64,000 bases of DNA, from the NCBI GenBank assembly GCA_033977485.1, contig CM066990.1:11391001-11455000 (forward strand). The letters are read 5' to 3'. Made by a program: the position numbers and the translations under genes. Shown in pieces: positions 10,902-23,490 of this stretch (its first letter is position 1; every line of letters starts with the position of its first letter). The notes under the pieces are model-generated. The model did no database searches and had not been told where the DNA came from. It worked only from the letters and a program-made list of their open reading frames with translations. This DNA is from Hydrangea macrophylla. Taxonomy: Eukaryota > Streptophyta > Magnoliopsida > Cornales > Hydrangeaceae.

Positions 10902-11900
10902 TCAGTCGTCCACCTCGACCACGTCTTCGGTCTCCCCAGCCTCCTCTCCCGGGTCAGCTCCTCCTCCCGGGGTAGCCTCCTCAGCAGGACCAGCGTCAGC
11001 AGCGGGGCCCTCTCCCACAGCAGGACCAACGTCCCAGAAGTCAAAATCAATCCCCTCATAGGATGAGATGTCCCATTCGGGGTGATCCTGGGATATTCTG
11101 CGCTTCAAGTCTTCGTAGCCCTAGAAGAAGCCATCATCAAAAGCTTCCTCCCGGGCCCCCGCAGCTGCAGCCTCTTGCAGTTCCTTCTCCCATACCTCCG
11201 CTGCCGCTGCGCTGGCCCGAGTAGCATCTAGGTTGGCCTGGGTGGTAGCTAGCTCGACTTGAGCAGCTCTGAGGCTCAAGGCCAAACCCTTTACCCTATC
11301 CTTCTCTACGGCCAGAGCGGTGCCCCTAGCCTCTGAGATCGCCCGTTCCTCAGACAGAGCGGCTTCAGCAACAGCGGCTTCAGCAACAGCGGCCCTCCTG
11401 GCCAAGGAAGGTAGGATGGACTTAGCCCCTGCGGCCATGCATCCGACCTGTAAAAAGTTAAAACCGACCGGTCAGAGAACCAACACAGTTGACAAAATAA
11501 GTTAAAGAAAAGGAGGTAAAGGCATGAGAACTCCCCAGGTGAGAGAGGCTATACAGCCAGCTCTGGAAGACCTCGAGAGACATGTTTTCACATGCCTCCA
11601 CTTGGCTGGGAAGTAGACCAGGCCTCACCCACTCCCTGATCTCGGTCGAGGCAGTTATCGGTGCCACGACTGGCACCCCCACCCGGGGGGCAGTTTCTTC
11701 AACTACTACCACGCGGGGCGTTGACGTCCCCACTGGCTCAGGACGGACACCGTGCCAGATCCGACTCAGTGGGCGCTCTCCACCTGGGGCCTCGGCGGTG
11801 GGCCTTTTTCCTAGTGTCACCGCCATCCGGACGGCAGCAGTAGCGGCGGCAGCGGCCTGTCTCTCCCTCAGTTTCTTCATATTTATCTTCGGAGCCATCT
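10902..11900 (-). pseudogene. Tat-B antisense gene, 3' exons, broken
   Basis: Starts after an acceptor (TTTTTACAG at 11901-11909), as in Tat-A, with MAPKINMKKLRERQAAAAA. An intron follows near 11536-11451 (acceptor TTTTTACAG), but the phase does not match there, so an indel is likely. Then comes an alanine/glutamate-rich coiled-coil stretch (AVAEAAVAEAALSEERAISE, AAQVELATTQANLDATRA) and an acidic tail ending EDVVEVDD, with one in-frame TAG near 11121. The 5' exons lie beyond the CRM-1 insertion at 22954-23340. Confidence 0.65.
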
Positions 11901-11960
11901 CTGTAAAAAGAAAAGATTGAACAACTAATAATCAATATGGAAGACGAGGAAGGAGTACTC

Positions 11961-12593
11961 TGATACGAACCCCGCCAATAATGCGACGAAACCCGTAACA
12001 CAATTAATGTCTCGGACCGTTCTACTGTCAGATTCAATGGAAACCGCGACCCAACACCTATAACAGATGCGAACCTTGGTATAAAGGATGAAGACGCCAC
12101 AATCAAGGATGGAAAACTCGATTGATAAGTCAAGGTATGAACGCCACAGAGTAAATCTGATAAGTTCAAATAGTTCTTCAAAGAACCAAAGAGAAAACTC
12201 TCACAATATTATTAATGATCAAAACTGAATATTACAAACCCTAAAACTGTTTAAATAGCTGAGGCTTAAAGTTGGGCCCTTTTAAGCCTACGAAATATTA
12301 TGGTCCAATATAATTCACCCCAAACTAAAATAAAAGGAAACTAATGAATATAAAATGTCCCTAAGTTGGCATGCAAGCCTATAATTTATTCTAGAGCTTG
12401 AATCATGGACACCCAGCCTTGTGGATCACTAGTATCCTCCTTTGGGCCACTCAGATTAGTCTCAACCCAAATTTGTTGAACCAGCCCATTGAGATTGTCC
12501 TTGAATCGCTTTGCTCACGCCCTTGTAACCGGCCCAATTGGCACGTGATTCGGGTCCGCATTCCACCTTGTGCTAGCCGCCATGTTCTCATCA
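11961..12593 (-). repeat. 3' LTR of CRM-1
   Basis: Reads TGATGAGAACATGG...TTCGTATCA on the minus strand. It encodes the integrase C-terminus; here a CGA codon has become TGA (12515-12517), cutting the last residues. The 5' LTR keeps the arginine codon, so the change came after insertion. Confidence 0.92.
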
Positions 12594-15500
12594 TTCCCCT
12601 CTTCTTGAAAAGGATTTGCCCTCAAATCATCACCTACATCAAAAGGAGATAAATCAGCAACATTAAAAGTAGTACTAACATTATACTCACCAGGCAACTC
12701 TAGCTTGTAGGCATTGTCATTGATGCGCTCAAGAACTTGAAAAGGACCATCGCCTCGGGGAAGCAATTTAGAACGCCTTTGTGCTGGAAATCTTTCTTTT
12801 CGCATGTGTACCCAAACCCAATCTCCGGGTTCAAAGATGATATTGCGTCGCCCTTTGTTAGCTTGCGTTGCATATTGCTCCGTTCTTCGCTCAATATTGA
12901 GCCTTGCTTTCTCATGAATCTGCTTAACAAAATCTGCTTTCTTTTTTCCATCTAAATTAACACGCTCAGTCACAGGTAAAGGAGATAAATCCAAAGGAGT
13001 TAAAGGATTAAAACCATACACAATTTCAAAGGGTGAAAATTTAGTAGCAGAATGGATAGTACGATTATAAGCAAACTCAACATGTGGTAAACATTCTTCC
13101 CATGTTTTGATGTTCTTTTTAATAATAGCCCTTAACAAAGTAGATAAAGTCCTATTTACTACTTCAGTTTGACCATCAGTTTGTGGATGACAAGTAGTAG
13201 AAAATAATAACTTAGTCCCCAACTTACACCACAAGGTCTTCCAAAAGTAACTCAAGAATTTAGCATCTCTATCCGAAACAATGGTTCTAGGCATACCATG
13301 TAACCTCACAATCTCCTTAAAGAACAAATTAGCAACATGTGAAGCATCATCAGTTTTGTGACATGGAATAAAATGTGCCATCTTGGAAAATCTATCCACA
13401 ACCACAAAAATTGAGTCTCGACCGTGTTTAGTCCTAGGTAAACCTAACACAAAATCCATTGAAATATCAATCCATGGTTCACTAGGAATTGGAAGAGGTG
13501 TGTATAAGCCATGGGGTTGTACTCTAGATTTCGCTCGCCTACATGTGACACATCTACCACAAATTCTCTCAACATCTTGTTTCATGCGTGGCCAATAGAA
13601 GTGTTCTTGTAAAACGGCTAATGTTTTTACTACCCCAAAATGTCCCATTAACCCTCCCCCATGTGACTCTCGCACAAGCAACTCTCTCACTGAACAAGTT
13701 GGAATGCACAATTTATTTTCTCGAAATAAAAACCCCTCATGCCTATAGAATTTATTATGGGCTATTTTTTCACAAGATTCAAATTCTTCACTAAAATCGA
13801 GATCTAAAGGATACAATTCCTTAATATGCTCAAAACCAAGAATCTTAGCATCAAGAGTAGAGATTAGAATGTACCTTCGAGAAAGTGCATCGGCAACGAT
13901 GTTCTCCTTACCTTGTTTATATCGAATGACGTATGAAAACGTCTCAATGAATTCAACCCATCGTGCATGCCTCTTGTTCAGCTTGTGTTGGACTTTAAGG
14001 TGCTTTAAAGACTCATGATCGGTGTGAATCACGAACTCTTTAGGCCACAAGTAATGCTGCCATGTCTCCAAAGCTCGAACCAATGCATACATCTCTTTGT
14101 CATACGTGGGATAGTTTAAGGCAGCCCCACTTAACTTCTCACTAAAGTATGCAATCGGTCTTCCTTCTTGCATAAGCACGGCGCCAATACCTAAACCTGA
14201 AGCATCACATTCAATTTCAAAAGTTTTTGTAAAGTTAGGTAAAGCAAGTAAAGGTGCATGAGTTAACTTCTCCTTGAGTAATTGAAATGCCTTCTCTTGC
14301 TCTTCCCCCCATTTGAACCCAACATTTTTCTTGATGACTTCGGTTATCGGTGCAGCTATATTACTGAAGTCTTTCACGAACCTCCTGTAAAAACTAGCAA
14401 GTCCATGAAAACTTCGCACATTACTTACACTAGATGGGCTTGGCCATTCTTGGATAGCACGAATCTTTTCTTCATCAACCTGTATTCCTTGTGCACACAC
14501 AACAAAACCAAGAAACACAAGCTTATCGGTGCAAAAAGTGCACTTCTTTAGGTTAGCAAACAACTTTTCATTTCTAAGCACATCTAACACAAGTTTTAAA
14601 TGCTTCAAATGCTCTTCCAAGTTTTTGCTATAAATCAGGATATCATCAAAATAAACAACTACAAATTTTCCAATGAAAGCACGCAATACATGGTTCATCA
14701 ATCTCATAAAAGTACTAGGAGCATTAGTTAATCCAAAAGGCATAACTAACCATTCATACAAACCATATTTTGTTTTAAATGCAATTTTCCATTCATCACC
14801 TTCTTTCATTCTAATTTGATGATACCCACTTTTCAAATCAATCTTAGAAAATATACAAGAACCATGCAACTCATCTAACATATCATCTAAGCGAGGAATA
14901 GGGTGTCGATACTTTACCGTTATGTTGTTGACGGCTCGGCAATCAACGCACATTCTCCAAGTCCCATCCTTCTTAGGAACCAAAATCACCGGAACGGCGC
15001 ATGGACTCATACTTTCTCTTACGTACCCCTTTTCCATCAACTCACTAACCTGCTTTTGTAGCTCCTTTGTCTCCTCAGGATTGCTTCTATAGGCTGGTCG
15101 GTTTGGAATGGTAGCACCGGGCACGAAATCAATTTGATGTTCAATCCCTCGAATAGGGGGTAAACCATGTGGAACCTCCTCGGGAAAGATATCACCAAAC
15201 TCCTGCAAAAGAGAAACAACAAAACTAGGCAAAGATGAGTCAATTTGGTTAGTGTTTAAAAATGCCTCTTTGTACAAAAGTACAATCATAGGCTGATTTG
15301 AAAACAACGCTCGTTTGATCTCACTCGCTTTTGCATAAAAATTCTTTTTTTGGTTTCCCTCTAATTTTCCCTCAATGGCTGCATTTTTCTTTTCTTTTTC
15401 TCTCTCATTTTTCTCACTCCTTTTCTTTTGTTCACTCTCTTTCTTTTGATCACTCTCCCTTTGCAACCTCACTTGATCTTCAAAAACTTGCTTCGGTGTC

Positions 15501-15738
15501 AAAGGCACTAAGGTGATTGTCCTTTGATTAAGCACGAACGAGTATTTATTTGTGAAACCATCATGCTTAACACGTCGATCAAATTGCCATGGCCTCCCTA
15601 ACAACAAGTGTCCAGCTTGCATCGGAACCACATCACTCAAAACTTCATCTTCATATTTCCCAATACGAAAAGAAACTAACACCTGTTTAGTTACCCTTAC
15701 TTCACCACTATCATTGAGCCATTGCAATTTATAAGGTC
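12515..15738 (-). pseudogene. CRM-1 pol part (protease end, RT, RNase H, integrase)
   Basis: Continues the gag-pol frame after the [62 protein letters not shown]. RNase [28 protein letters not shown]. Integrase: zinc region [10 protein letters not shown]...[40 protein letters not shown] with D, D and E all present. The frame is open until the TGA at 12515-12517, which lies in the LTR-encoded tail (GPVTRA). Apart from the LINE and this late stop it looks intact. Confidence 0.88.
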
Positions 15739-16073
15739 GTGGATGCTTTTTTTTTTTTTTTTTTTCGGAAATGGGTAAATATATTCCAAAAAAGGATGTA
15801 CAAATGTACAAGGGGCATACCCCAGGATAAACAATAAAGCACAGCAGGAGGACTAGTGGCAACAAAAGCCGCCAACAAAATCAACAGAGAAGGACCATGT
15901 ACAAGGGGCATACCCCAGGATAGACAACAAGCCCAAAGCAAAAGGACATGCGGCAAAGCAAACCACAGAAAAGGCCACAACAGGCCAAAGAAAATTACAT
16001 GTCGACCACCACAAAAATGCTAAGAAACCCCCATCAAAACAAATACAAAGAAGAGTACAAAGTGACTACAAAA

Positions 16074-19000
16074 TTAATGCCAGTTAACCAGTAAAGCTTG
16101 GAGTTGGTTGTGTCGTTTCCATTTGGTACAAATCTGGGCATAAACTTGTGAGACAAAGATCTTTAGTAATTGTTCCTTTGGAGTAGAGGAATTATTGAAA
16201 GTTCTGTTATTCCTCTCCTTCCACAGACCATATATAGTAATGCCCAGGCAGATTCTGGGAATCATGTGTTGGGGAGAGTCCCCCTTCCAATGTTGGGTCA
16301 TCCAGCATACTGTACTATCCCAGGGAGTGCCGTTCCAATCCAGATTACATCTCAACATCAATTCCTGCCAAATGAAAGAAGAGTAGTCACACTCAAAGAA
16401 AAGATGGTCATGGGAGTCCATTTGATTAAGACATAAAGCACATGCTAAGGGACCAGGAGTAAAATTACAAATTCTATCCTGAGTAGCAAGTCTTTTTTGG
16501 ATGGCAATCCATAAGATGAAGTTTTGTCTAGGAGTACATCCAGAGTACCAAGCAAAAGGGTGCCAGGGGACAGATGGATGAGAAGGTCTAATATGGTTCC
16601 AAACATGGGAAAAAGTAAATTTACCATTTGGAGAGGTTGTCCATTCAATTTTATCAAGTAAGCCAGTAGGTTTATAAAAGTTGGACAACGTTTCTCTAAC
16701 TTCATTAAGTCCAATGGAATTTGAGGAAGGCCAATTCCAATCAAGATGAGCTATAATCGTTGCCACTTTCGCATTAGAAGCTATAGCAGCATCATATGCA
16801 ATACGTCTAGTGTACTTCTCAAACAACGGCCCACAAGGGAGCCAATTATCAAGCCATAGGGAAGCATGCAAACCATTTCCTATTTTATGCCTAATTAAAG
16901 GTCTAGCAACATATCTAAGCTTCAAGAGTTTTCTCCAATACCAAGAGCATTGTGCAGGGGCTTTCACCTCCCAAAAGTTTTTAGTTTTGATCATGTGCAT
17001 CTAAATCCAATCTTTCCAAAGAGAATTATTAGTTGGATCAAGAAGGTTCCCTATATGTTTAAGATTAAGCACAGTATTAGTAATGAAAATATCCTTAAAC
17101 CCGAGGCCTCCCTCTTGTTTAGGTCTGCAGACATCTGCCCAAGCCACTTTGGATCCATGAGCTTTCTCAGTAGAACCACTCCAAAGAAACCTCCTCAAAG
17201 CTTGTTCCACCTGCTTAAGAACACCTTTAGGAAGAATAAACATCCCAGACCAATAAAGTTGAATACCAGATAAAACAGAGTGAATAAGTTGGGTCCTACC
17301 AGCAAAGGATAGGTATTTGGATTTCCAGGAGTTAATTCTAGAACAAATTTTGGTGACAAGTTCTTCACAATGGTGTTTTCTCAGTTTAGTAGTAATTAAG
17401 GGGACACCCAAGTATTTAGGGGAAGAGTTCCCTTAGTAAATTGGAGTTCATTGAGTAACTCGAGAGCCAGACTATCATCAATCCCAGAGAAGAAAAGACA
17501 GCTTTTAGAGTTATTAGCTTGAAGACCAGACAACTCATAAAATTGATTCAATGTTTCTCTGACAAGTTTCGCCGAACTTACATCACCATTAAAAAGAATT
17601 ATAAGGTCATCCGCAAAACAAAGATGTGAAATTTTCATTTTATCACATTTCCAATGGAAAGAGAAAGGGCCACTGTGAATATTAGACTGAAGTAATTGAC
17701 TAAAAGCATCCATAACAATGACAAACAAGTAGGGAGAAAGAGGATCACCCTGTCTAATCCCTTTAGCTCCTTCAAAATACCCAACAGATTCTCCATTGAA
17801 ATTAATGGAATACCTTGGAGAAGATACACAAGCTTGGATCCATATTCGCATCCTAGGGGGAAACCCCATAATATCAAGCAAATCAAAAAGGAAGGTCCAA
17901 TTAACATTGTCATAGGCTTTCATGAGGTCAACTTTAGCTGCAGCCCTAGGTTTACCACTACTTTTATGATAATCTCTTAAAAGGTCCTGAGCGAGCAAAA
18001 CATTATCACAAATCCTTCTCCCTTTAACGAAAGCAGATTGAGATCGATCAATGAGAGAGGGGAGAACCTTCTGAAGTCTGTTAGCTAAAAGCTTAGAAAT
18101 ACACTTATAGACAGTATTACAACAAGAGATAGGCCGAAAGTCCCCCATTTTCGATGGATTAGGGACTTTAGGGATCAAAGCTATGATAGTGGCATTGGAT
18201 TCCTTGAGCAATTCACCAGTTGTAAAAAATTCAGTAATAGCAGCAGTGATTTCAGGCCCAACTGTAGCCCAGGAGTTTTTAAAAAAATGGGCGTTAAACC
18301 CATCAGGCCCTGGAGCTTTATTATCATGCAATGAGAAGAAAACCTCTTTAATCTCTAATGAAGTGGGGATCCTATCAAGATTAGGTAAAAAAATTTCAGG
18401 AACTTTTTTGTTAATAAAAGTCCGAAGAAAGTCCATCCCTGGGTAGTTGTTTCTAGCAGGAGAGCCAAGAAGATCTTTAAAATATCTAAGAGCTTCAACC
18501 TTTGCTTCCTCAACATTACAAGTAAATTGTCCATCAGGTTTTTCCAACTTGAATATTCTTTTCCTGTTCCTCCTACCTTTGATAGATTGAAAGAAATATC
18601 TGGAATTCTTATCTCCGCATTCCAACCATTGTAACCTTGACTTTTGCTTGAGTGTTTCTTCCTCAATCCAAGTAGAATCTAGGTAGTGTTTCATGCATAT
18701 CTTTTGTTTTGAAATCAGATTAATATCATGAGGATGTAGTAAAAGCTCAGAATGGACATTCTCTAGATCTTCCCTAGCGTTGTCTGCATTAAGTTTTTCC
18801 TTTCCAGTAATAAGCCTACTAAACTTCTTTAAATCATTTTTAACAAATCTAAGTTTATGACAGACTTGGAATTGGGCAGAGCCACTCACTCTATTGCCCC
18901 AAGCTTGGGATATAGTTTCAGTATATTGATCCAGTTGGGTCCAAAAATTAAAAAATTTAAAGGGTCTACCTTTTCTCCTAGCAATTTTATCCACATAAGT

Positions 19001-19699
19001 AATAAAAGGGGAGTGATCAGAAGTACCTGGTTTATAAAAGTGAGTATAGGAATCAGGGAAATTATCAAGCCAAGCTTGATTAACTAAGGCTCTATCTAAT
19101 TTCCTTTGCGAAAAGTCAGGTCGACCGAATCTCCTGTTGCACCAAGTAAAGAATTCTCCAGAATATCTCAAGTCAGAAAGATTAAAATGATCCACCAGCT
19201 TTATGAAATCAGAGATCTCAGAATTTAAACAAACTTCAGGATTAGAAATTTCAGAAGTTTGTAAAACAACATTAAAGTCTCCCAAAATGATGTGATTGGA
19301 AGAGTTAGGACCAATTGTAATTGATTTGAGGGAGGCCCAGAGGTCCTTTCTTTCAATCCCAAAATTAGAGCCATAAACAAAAGAAGCCTCAAAGGATATA
19401 GTTTTATCATCACTTTCAATGATAGTGTGAATAAGTTGGGAAGTGGTTGGCAAAAAAGAGACATGAACTTTATCAGGATTCCAAGCAACCCAGATTCTGC
19501 CAACAGAGGTCGGGGAACTATTGGTGACAAGGTTCCAGTCTTTAAAAATTTTCCTTTTGATCAAGTCCTCATTGGATTGTCGAACTTTGGTCTCAACAAT
19601 TCCAATCACATCAATATTATTAAGATAGATAAATTTTGCAACCTCATTTTGCCTAAAGGGTTGGTTGAGACCCCTAATGTTCCAGCAACACACAATCAT
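16074..19699 (-). pseudogene. LINE-c ORF2 (endonuclease and reverse transcriptase), two lesions
   Basis: ATG at 19699, giving MIVCCWNIRGLNQPFRQNEV. Endonuclease landmarks: IVETKVRQ, LGDFNVVL, FFTWCNRRFGRPDF, GTSDHSPF. RT: NKAPGPDGFNAHFFKNSW, DFRPISCCNTVYKCISK, QSAFVKGRR, IRQGDPLSPYLF and catalytic FADD. The tail has the zf-RVT pattern (TPRQNFILWIAIQKRL, CALCLNQMDSHDHLFFECD). One frameshift near 17400-17411 (before YLGVPLITT-like sequence) and one in-frame stop at about 17001-17003 break it. Expected length is about 1200 aa, like LINE-e. Confidence 0.88.
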
Positions 19700-19733
19700 T
19701 AATAAAAAATTGAATGTTACGGGCACCAACCTT

Positions 19734-20090
19734 TTAAAAACGTTTATGGGGTTTTTTCCTCCTTCCAGAGGAGTTACTGTTTTTATTCCCCCTATTGTGA
19801 TTAGAAGTTTTCATACCTGTGGGAGACAAGAAGGAGCTTGAAGATTTCTGACCTGGGTCAATTTCCTGAACTGAATATGTGCTCTCCGAGCTGGTTGTAA
19901 TTTGTGGTGTAGCAATGGATGTTGAACTTGAGTCCTCTGTCCCAAGAACTTGGTCCATAGGGCCCTTTAGTTCCTCCTTAGACTTTTGTTCTGAATTGAT
20001 TATACAAGGCAGTACATCTTGACTCTTACTGGATTCAATAACATCCAATTGTAATGGGGTAGGACAAACAGTTACATTTTGCAATTCCAC
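19734..20090 (-). pseudogene. LINE-c ORF1 C-terminal remnant
   Basis: A serine-rich tail ending in a basic cluster (SSGRRKKPHKRF) just upstream of ORF2, the place of ORF1 in plant L1 elements. The N-terminal two thirds, with the DUF4283 and knuckle regions, were lost by 5' truncation. ORF1 stop and ORF2 start are about 34 nt apart, unlike the overlap in LINE-e. Confidence 0.7.
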
Positions 20091-20102
20091 AACAGTGGAT
20101 GC

Positions 20103-21517
20103 TTGATTGTTGGCAGCCCTAATTTCTCCACCAAAGTTGTGCTAGCAACGTTAGTGCAACTCCCCCCATCTATGATCACACTACACACCTTATCTTTGAC
20201 ATGACATCTCGTATGAAAGATGTTCTCCCGTTGTGCCTCATCATCTTCCTTAACCTGCATGTTTAGAGCTCTCCTTGCCACTAACAAATCCCCTTGGGCA
20301 GCGTACTCTTCATCATCGGCATCCTCTAATGGTGGCACAGATTCGTTGTCATCTTCATCTTCGGTTTCAATCTCACCATTATCTCGTAACACCATAACTC
20401 TCTTGTTTGGACATTGGCTAGCTATGTGTCCCCTACCTTGGCACTTAAAACACGTAATATCACGGTTCCGAGAAGTAGACGAATCGGATTTACCTTGATT
20501 TCCATGGCTGGCCACCTCTTGTTTTTGCTCAGTTTTTGGCTTCACCAAAGGCTGCTTCTCATCTCTTTTCCAATTATTTGGTTTCCAAGCGGATGTATTG
20601 GAATTTTGGCTTGGATTTTGGCTTGGACGTGTGCTGCTGCCCCTCCTCTTGAGTTGATTCTCAATTTTAATAGCCATGTGTACCATATCCTCCAACTCAA
20701 CATAGTGTTGCAATTCCACAGCATTGGCAATTTCCCGATTCAACCCAACTAAGAATCTAGCCATTGTAGCCTCTCGATCTTCCTCTACATTCGCTCGAAT
20801 CATAGCAACTTCCATCTCCTTATAATATTCTTCCACACTCCTATTACCTTGCCTCAAACTTTGCAACTTGTTGTACAACTCTCGGTAATAATAGCTTGGA
20901 ACGAACCGCTTCCTCATCACAGTTTTCATATCCTCCCATGTCTCTATTGGACGCTCCCTATTTCTTCTCCTATTCAACACCAATTGATCCCACCAAATGA
21001 TAGCATAATCAGAAAATTCAATGGCAGCAAGTTTTACCTTCTTAGCCTCAGAGTAATGGTGGCAATCAAATACTAATTCTACCTTCTTCTCCCATTCTAG
21101 ATAGGCTTCCGGATCATTCTTCCCTTGAAACGAAGGAATCTTCATCTTAATACTACCCAAATTATTATCTTCCCGGTTCCTAGCTTCTCTAAACCTAACT
21201 TCTCTACCCCGCCCACCATATCTCCTATGATTATCTATTGACTCCTGATCATTTTCTTCGTCAAAGTCTCCCCAAAAATACTCCTCTTCTTCAACTCTCA
21301 CTCCCCTCGGTTGAACTCTCTCTCTTCTACGTCCATGAGGAGCATTATTTTGTGGCTGCTCCACACGTGCATTCTCTACTCTATCTAACCGTTCATGAAC
21401 TTGTTCCATCTCTGTCCTCAATACCCTCCTCATTTCACCCATTAATGCCTCCAATAGTAGTTTCTGATCAGTCTGTCCCGAAACCTCCCCGGCATTAATT
21501 TCGTCTTTATTGGCCAT
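20103..21517 (-). CDS. CRM-1 gag and start of protease (5' part of split gag-pol)
   Basis: ATG 21517 ([12 protein letters not shown]) lies about 770 nt from the primer site. Gag: an acidic/arginine-rich N-terminus, capsid region [56 protein letters not shown], then the knuckle [14 protein letters not shown] (C-x2-C-x4-H-x4-C), an acidic stretch, and the protease site [12 protein letters not shown]. The frame is open up to the LINE junction and would continue in the pol part on the other side. Confidence 0.88.
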
Positions 21518-22273
21518 ATTTCGCTGCAAAACAAAGATTAGATAAAAAAAATATACAGGACCTCACAACTCTCGCTCACGTGTTTCACTCAACTAGGATG
21601 TATCACTCAAGTTCACTCGTGTTTAAACTGAAAATCAATTTGGCTTTTACCCTCTTATGTGCTCACCACTCTTGCCTTTTTCCACTCGTAGTAGTTCTCA
21701 CTCGGTTCTTATGAAACTGACCAAACAATGACCAGAATTTCTCAGTAACAATCCACACCCAAACTAGACCAATCAAATTTGGAAGTTGAAAGCACGACTA
21801 AAAACGTACGCGGATGGCTAGGTTTCCAAAAGCACAAAAAAATGGAATTTTCGGAAAAAAATTTTCACACTATGGAGTAAGGTCAAATTTGGACTCCTTA
21901 GACCCCCAATATTGTAAAACAAAAATAAAATTTTAAGCCGAGTTTTTTTTTTTTTTAATCAGGCAGACTTCACAGTTCACGTATCTGATTCAGAAACCCT
22001 AATTCTCGAGAAGAAAAAAACCACAATAACAACGATCACGAGAATGAACAAACACGAAGTAACAAGAGCAAATCACAGATCAGATTCGCAAACCCTAAAC
22101 ACGAAATTCCAGATCGTAATCGAACACCTTTTTTTTTTTTTTTTTTTTTATATGGTTCAAAAACGAGAACGAATAAGAAAACGAAGAGAAACAAAAACGA
22201 ATACGAACAGAACCAGAAGAAACGAATAAGAACAGAAACGAAAAAGATATGATAAACCTGAGACTAGAACTGT

Positions 22274-22285
22274 GCTCTGATACCA
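22274..22285 (-). promoter_or_regulatory. CRM-1 primer-binding site (initiator tRNA-Met type)
   Basis: The minus strand reads TGGTATCAGAGC two bases after the LTR end, the classical complement of the plant initiator methionine tRNA 3' end. Confidence 0.9.
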
Positions 22286-22287
22286 AC

Positions 22288-22920
22288 TGATACGAACCCC
22301 GCCAATAATGCGACGAAACCCGTAACACGATTAATGTCTCGGACCGTTCTACTGTCAGATTCAATGGAAACCGCGACCCAACACCTATAACAGATGCGAA
22401 CCTTGGTATAAAGGATGAAGACGCCACAATCAAGGATGGAAAACTCGATTGATAAGTCAAGGTATGAACGCCACAGAGTAAATCTGATAAGTTCGAATAG
22501 TTCTTCACAGAACCAAAGAGAAAACTCTCACAATATTATTAATGATCAAAACTGAATATTACAAACCCTAAAACTGTTTAAATAGCTGAGGCTTAAAGTT
22601 GGGCCCTTTTAAGCCTACGAAATATTATGGTCCAATATAATTCACCCCAAACTAAAATAAAAGGAAACTAATGAATATAAAAAGTCCCTAAGTTGGCATG
22701 CAAGCCTATAATTTATTCTAGAGCTTGAATCATGGACACCCAGCCTTGTGGATCACTAGTATCCTCCTTTGGGCCACTCAGATTAGTCTCAACCCAAATT
22801 TGTTGAACCAGCCCATTGAGATTGTCCTTGAATCGCTTTGCTCGCGCCCTTGTAACCGGCCCAATTGGCACGTGATTCGGGTCCGCATTCCACCTTGTGC
22901 TAGCCGCCATGTTTTCATCA
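22288..22920 (-). repeat. 5' LTR of CRM-1
   Basis: 633 bp, six differences from 11961-12593. Keeps the uninterrupted integrase-tail coding stretch. Abuts the TACTC duplication at 22921-22925. Confidence 0.92.
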
Positions 22921-22925
22921 TACTC

Positions 22926-23340
22926 CGAGAGACAGCAGAGCCCGAGCACTTACCAAGAATAATAGCAAGGAATACCAGAGCTTCTGTGGGCTGAACCGGG
23001 TTATCAATCTTTTCTTAGGGTTGCAGTAGCTAGAGCGGGAAGAAGACGATGACCAAGGTATGGTGGGTCAGGAACCCCAAGCCTGGTATACAAGGGGGCA
23101 TGGTCAATAACCTAAAAGGCAGGGAGTAGATGGTCCTAAACACAAGATGACACTCTTTCAAGATTACCTCGAAAACACCCGCTCGGTTCAACCGCCCTAA
23201 TGTGCCACCTGACTCAAAGAAAAAGTAGAACCTAAGGAGGAAAAAATCCCACTCCCGTCTACAGCCTACCGGGCTCGCTCCCTCCAGCCTCACCTCGGAA
23301 AGGAAAGAGAAAGGGAAAGAGAAGGGAAAGAGTGACAAAT
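22926..23340 (-). pseudogene. Tat-B antisense gene, 5' remnant
   Basis: Minus strand: a leader-like segment similar to the Tat-A leader (a PFRLL stretch, then LGFL), then a jump directly to an exon-2 end that reads ATTCTTG|GTAAGTG at 22954/22953, the same donor as in Tat-A. The PF04195-like domain and most of exon 2 are deleted in between. The CRM-1 insertion lies just inside the intron that follows. Confidence 0.6.
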
Positions 23341-23480
23341 TGAAGCTCGAAAAGGAAAGGGACTTACAAAAATCGACGTAAGAAAAGCGCTCGGGAATCT
23401 TGATCGGGAACTTACTCGGTCTTAACCGCTCGGGAATATGTGTCTTTGCAGCAAAGAGTTGAAGAAATGAACAAGTGTTC

Positions 23481-23490
23481 CTTTATATAA
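23481..23490 (-). promoter_or_regulatory. Candidate TATA box for the Tat-B antisense gene
   Basis: TTATATAAAG on the minus strand, with the flanking GGAACACTTGTTC shared with the Tat-A counterpart at 1694-1703. Confidence 0.5.

Larger units (their letters stand above)
15747..20094 (-). mobile_element. LINE-c: long 5'-truncated LINE inside CRM-1
   Basis: Flanked by the duplication GTGGATGC (15739-15746 and 20095-20102). Minus-strand order: ORF1 C-terminus, ORF2, 3' UTR, poly-A (15747-15765). The ORF1 DUF4283 part is missing, so it is 5'-truncated at about 4.3 kb. The 3' UTR holds two copies of the hairpin GGGGTATGCCCC segment (15812-15823 and 15905-15916), a tandem duplication not seen in the other LINEs. 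Confidence 0.92.
11961..22920 (-). mobile_element. CRM-1: Ty3/gypsy, CRM-clade-like, nested in Tat-B
   Basis: Two 633-bp LTRs (11961-12593 is the 3' LTR, 22288-22920 the 5' LTR), with the duplication TACTC at 11956-11960 and 22921-22925. Six LTR differences by eye (about 1%), hence recent. The family is called CRM-like because gag-pol is a single frame, the protease is [12 protein letters not shown], and integrase continues into the 3' LTR with no chromodomain that I can see. A LINE (15747-20094) splits gag-pol. The insertion lies in an intron of the Tat-B antisense gene. Confidence 0.92.
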
